The notes below the pieces were generated by a model that ran no database searches, was not told the DNA's origin, and worked only from the letters and a program-made list of their open reading frames with translations. The position numbers and the translations under genes were made by a program. From Paenibacillus sp. Soil750 (GTDB taxonomy: Bacteria; Bacillota; Bacilli; Paenibacillales; NBRC-103111), in contig NZ_LMSD01000044.1 in NCBI RefSeq assembly GCF_001428045.1, positions 124,001 to 188,000 on the forward strand: a stretch of DNA of 64,000 nucleotides, read 5' to 3'. How positions within the stretch are numbered: position 1 is the first letter of the stretch; each line of letters begins with the position of its first letter. Below are positions 61,261 to 64,000 of this stretch, piece by piece.

Positions 61261-62331
61261 CTAGTTCATTTTAATAAACCCTTCATTTTCAATATCCGCA
61301 TGGAATTGAAGATCCATTTGTAACTGAGGGTAGTATTTTGTTCTCCAATGCTCTAATTCTTTTCTAGGGATTTTTCTTCTAAAACGCTGCCCCAGTGCTA
61401 AAATGTCAGCTTCACTTTTTTGGATTTTCGCAAAGAGTAGTTGAAACCGCTTTGTAAGAAGCGTTTCTAATTCTTCTTTAATTAATGTTTGTGATGGATT
61501 TCCTTTTGTTTCTAGGATAACCACTTTCAATTTAACTTGACTATTCATATAAGGTTTATTGTTAATGAGTTTGGTTGTAAGTTTCATTGTATTACTAGTA
61601 ATTGAAACACTCGCATGATCCAACACTTCAATTTTCCCCGAAGTGCTTTCACCATGGTATACATTATATATGAGAGTTTCGTCGGTATTGATTTGTCCAA
61701 CCATCTTTCCATTTTTAATAATTGCAGAGCCTAAAAATTCACAAGGCGAATCCGGAGAAGATTTTACAAGAGGGATAGCAACATCGTTGGTGTATGAATA
61801 AATACTACGGTAAATTTTCCAAACCTGTGCTCTTGAGATTTGTGGGTTCCATCCCGCATTTTTTTCAAAAAAATCGTAAACAAAGGATCCTTTTGGCACC
61901 GTAGTTGTTGATTCTTTAGATAAAAACAGTGAAGTGTCTTCTCCACATATCACAATGTAAGCTTTTGGGGAAATCTCCCCACTTCTCATAAAACCAGAGA
62001 TGATGTCTTTCATGCCATTTTGTGCAAGTTTTCTGTCAACAATAATAACCTTAATATGGAATAAGTCGACTTGCTTTTCCTTATTCATACTGATCTTATC
62101 TACGGCTTGGCTTATTGTTTTTCCTGTTTCGCTGATCAGTTTTAAAGTTATCTCATCCTGATCTATTTCTGGGGTTTGTATAGATACTTTATACAGGTCG
62201 CCTTGCATGGCAATAGCCATAACCAATGGTAGTGTGCGATGATTGATGTCCTTATTATCCCAACAACCGCTTAGAGGCAATGCCAGGCATAGAAGCATGC
62301 AGATTTGAAATGTCGACTTAATTGTGTGCAT
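61261..62331 (-). CDS. Ger(x)C family germinant-receptor lipoprotein
   Basis: A 356-residue GerAC/GerBC-type lipoprotein, the C subunit of the nutrient receptor in the spore inner membrane. The lipobox is LSGC near residue 23, followed by the conserved WDNKDIN(H). Family strands such as SPKAYIVICGED and a C-terminal ExxxxxHWRTKYYPQL block are present. AGAGGAGGGTGGG precedes ATG 62331; a start ten codons earlier lies within that site. It overlaps the gerB-type gene by 14 bases. Confidence 0.9.
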   Translation of the reverse strand: MHTIKSTFQICMLLCLALPLSGCWDNKDINHRTLPLVMAIAMQGDLYKVSIQTPEIDQDEITLKLISETGKTISQAVDKISMNKEKQVDLFHIKVIIVDRKLAQNGMKDIISGFMRSGEISPKAYIVICGEDTSLFLSKESTTTVPKGSFVYDFFEKNAGWNPQISRAQVWKIYRSIYSYTNDVAIPLVKSSPDSPCEFLGSAIIKNGKMVGQINTDETLIYNVYHGESTSGKIEVLDHASVSITSNTMKLTTKLINNKPYMNSQVKLKVVILETKGNPSQTLIKEELETLLTKRFQLLFAKIQKSEADILALGQRFRRKIPRKELEHWRTKYYPQLQMDLQFHADIENEGFIKMN

Positions 62332-63400
62332 GTCCCACCCTCCTCTTAGCTCGCAGCCCAAGATAAAAAATAGACAGAGGAACAGTTACTAAGACAAATA
62401 ATCTTAAAGGCGAGTTCCACAATAAAAGTTTCTCAACAGTTTCCCAGTCATGAATTGTTAAACAGATGATAAAGATAAACACTGAAAGGAAGATAAGAAG
62501 ATACTTTGGTTTAACGAAGGGAATGCATTGACTTATGACTTGATTGGTCTCCCACAATACTAGTGAGATAAATATCATGGAGAAAGCGATCAGTGTGAAC
62601 ATGAAAAACATGGTGACTCTGTCGAACATCAACCAAGGGATACTGATCGTTTCGAACACAACAACGAGAGGGAAATGAAGGGTTGCAGCAGTGGCCTCTC
62701 CGAATGTGAGAAGCGGAACATAGACGGATAATATAAAGAAGGGGGTAAGGGCAACAATGGCCAGGAGAACTTTTTTTCTTTGATAAGTGAAAAAGGGCGG
62801 AACGAAGCCAAGATACAAAAAACCTCCCGCGTAGGCAAAAAAGCTTTTAAGATACGAGGATGTAGTCAGGAACGAAAAACTACCTTGATCGAAAAGGGGA
62901 AAGACATAGTTCCAATCAACATTCTGAAAAGAAGTCAAACTGATGATTAGGATCAAAGGTAGCGAAAGAGTACCGACTAGCACACCGGTACGAAATATCG
63001 CATTTACTCCTTTTAAAGCTAGATACGTTGACACGAAAAGTAATAAGATTATGATTGACCATAGAGGGGTATTAGATAAAAAGATGATTGTAATGACTTC
63101 CGAATAAGCTCGAACTGCTATAATAATAACTACCAGTAAATACAGAGTAACTGGGAGAAGAAAAAAGATAGCTACTGTTTTGCCTGCATTCATATAGATA
63201 CGAATAATATCCCATCCTGGAAAAGAACTCAGCCCTTTCATATACATAGAAATAGCTGCAAAATGCACGATCATTTCAAAGAGGATAAGAACCCAATGTC
63301 CTGAAGGTGTACTGGCAATAATATCTTCGGGATATAGGAAGAAAATGACCCCTAAATGAGTGAGTATAAACATGAACACGACAGCAAAGCTTTTATCCAT
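62318..63400 (-). CDS. GerAB/ArcD-type germinant-receptor permease subunit
   Basis: A 360-residue polytopic protein of the APC-like spore germination permease family (B subunit), with about ten hydrophobic segments. GLSSFPGWDIIRIYMNAGKT and FRTGVLVGTLSLPLILIISL are in family position. It binds the amino acid or sugar germinant together with the A and C subunits. ATG 63400 is chosen because AAAGGATG lies eight bases upstream; it overlaps the gerA-type gene by 8 bases. Longer in-frame starts are deeper in gerA. Confidence 0.88.
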   Translation of the reverse strand: MDKSFAVVFMFILTHLGVIFFLYPEDIIASTPSGHWVLILFEMIVHFAAISMYMKGLSSFPGWDIIRIYMNAGKTVAIFFLLPVTLYLLVVIIIAVRAYSEVITIIFLSNTPLWSIIILLLFVSTYLALKGVNAIFRTGVLVGTLSLPLILIISLTSFQNVDWNYVFPLFDQGSFSFLTTSSYLKSFFAYAGGFLYLGFVPPFFTYQRKKVLLAIVALTPFFILSVYVPLLTFGEATAATLHFPLVVVFETISIPWLMFDRVTMFFMFTLIAFSMIFISLVLWETNQVISQCIPFVKPKYLLIFLSVFIFIICLTIHDWETVEKLLLWNSPLRLFVLVTVPLSIFYLGLRAKRRVGHAHN

Positions 63401-64000
63401 TTTTGCTTTCATCCTTTGCCACATTGAATTGAGTATAGGGAACTCCAAAGGTATCTAGACTCGCAAGGTAGGCACAGACAATGACTAAACCTGATAATAT
63501 GCCTAACACTCCGTAGATCGCAGCTAGAAACACGATTAAATATTTAAATAACCGGATCGAGAGAGAGTTTTGAAACCCAACGATAGTTGAATTCGCAATT
63601 GTAGTAGCTGCAAGGATAATAATAATGAGGTTACTTACTAATTTGGCTGCAACAATAGCTTGTCCAAATATAATTCCACCTACCATGGTAATCGTGGGTC
63701 CAACACTTTTGGGCAATCTAACGCTAGCTTCCAGAATTAATTCCAAAATAGCAAGTACCACTAGGATTTCTACAAGAGCAGGATAAGGCACACTATCACG
63801 GCTTTGGGCCACAGCTAACGCAAGTTCTATTCTCAACACTTCAGGATTAACAGCTACAAGAGCAACGTATAAAGCAGGAAAAATTAAAGTAAGTAAGACA
63901 CCCATTATACGTAAAAATCGTATAGTTATCATTAAGGGCAGCGGATAATTACGATCATTTTCTAGTGCGAACATGTCCCATAACAAGCTTGGAAGTACGA
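63393..64000 (-). CDS. GerA-type germinant-receptor A subunit, C-terminal part (runs off the window)
   Basis: The frame is open to the window edge and encodes the C-terminal 200 residues of a GerA family protein: NYPLPLMITIRFLRIMGVLL, PALVEILVVLAILELILEASVRLPKSVGPTI and the membrane segments of the C-terminal half, then a cytoplasmic tail. It is the first of three translationally overlapping genes (A-B-C), the standard germinant receptor order. The soluble N-terminal domain lies beyond base 64000. Confidence 0.9.
   Translation of the reverse strand, partial: VLPSLLWDMFALENDRNYPLPLMITIRFLRIMGVLLTLIFPALYVALVAVNPEVLRIELALAVAQSRDSVPYPALVEILVVLAILELILEASVRLPKSVGPTITMVGGIIFGQAIVAAKLVSNLIIIILAATTIANSTIVGFQNSLSIRLFKYLIVFLAAIYGVLGILSGLVIVCAYLASLDTFGVPYTQFNVAKDESKNG

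Noticed and set aside
1..64000. tRNA, rRNA, CRISPR arrays, prophage or plasmid origin
   Set aside because: No cloverleaf, repeat-spacer array, phage structural gene or replication gene was recognised on either strand.

Overview
The window looks like a chromosome segment of a Paenibacillus-type Gram-positive, spore-forming soil bacterium. The evidence is the style of the genes: GGAGG-type ribosome binding sites with frequent TTG/GTG starts, a tripartite GerA/GerB/GerC germinant receptor operon, a Spo0E-like phosphatase, two CBO0543-type membrane proteins, YmaF and DUF421 (YetF-like) proteins, and several sugar ABC importers made only of binding protein plus two permeases. None of these importers has its own ATPase, so a shared MsmX-type ATPase encoded elsewhere is expected. 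No tRNA, rRNA or CRISPR array was recognised.

Layout, left to right. (1) 1-4.56 kb: biotin-independent malonate decarboxylase operon mdcB-C-DE-G-H, with the beta and gamma subunits fused and the tail of mdcA probably at the left edge; it ends in a hairpin terminator. (2) 4.7-17.0 kb: a plant-cell-wall (arabinose/xylose-type) locus with an ArsR-type regulator, a CcpA-site-bearing promoter, a lipoprotein SBP with two permeases, a membrane-anchored multidomain GH43, a secreted Asp-box propeller enzyme with two tandem binding domains, a GH2 enzyme, a patch of gene debris and a second GH43. (3) 17-36 kb: an accessory region of small, mostly unrelated units. It holds DUF421, a polysaccharide deacetylase, CBO0543 proteins, IS110 remnants, truncated genes, an 885-residue protein with the N-terminal motif of eCIS/DUF4157-associated proteins, a frameshifted ParB-like gene, regulator/target pairs (MerR with an NAD-binding reductase, ArsR with MFS, TetR with MFS), a Pro/Val-rich secreted protein, a Spo0E-like protein and two small unknown proteins. 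(4) 36.08-55.87 kb: a nearly 20-kb single-strand locus for sulfated glycan use. It encodes a formylglycine-generating enzyme, two complete SBP/permease sets, five type I sulfatases all carrying the C-x-P-x-R maturation motif, an AraC regulator, a Gfo/Idh/MocA dehydrogenase, a xylose-isomerase-like TIM barrel protein and a GH27-type alpha-galactosidase. (5) 56-61.2 kb: shikimate-kinase-like protein, SDR, an atypical small protein kinase, a copper-amine-oxidase-N stalk protein and an internally deleted IS110. (6) 61.26-64 kb: gerA(partial)-gerB-gerC on the minus strand.

How it works together. The sulfatase locus reads as one pathway. FGE converts the active-site cysteine of the five sulfatases to formylglycine, two importers bring in oligosaccharides, cytoplasmic sulfatases (none has a visible signal peptide) remove sulfate, the GH27 enzyme releases alpha-linked galactose-type units, and the dehydrogenase and isomerase-like proteins process unusual sugars. 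The chemistry of each class is well established, but the substrate is inference. Its promoter is followed by a strong hairpin terminator before the first gene, which suggests control by read-through.

A family of about ten interspersed hairpin repeats (GGCTGCCG / CGGCAGCC stem followed by CTAACGGGCAG) is scattered through the accessory regions, always in the same orientation, and is absent from the three big metabolic operons. This repeat, the eCIS-like protein and the five-sulfatase locus are the most interesting items.
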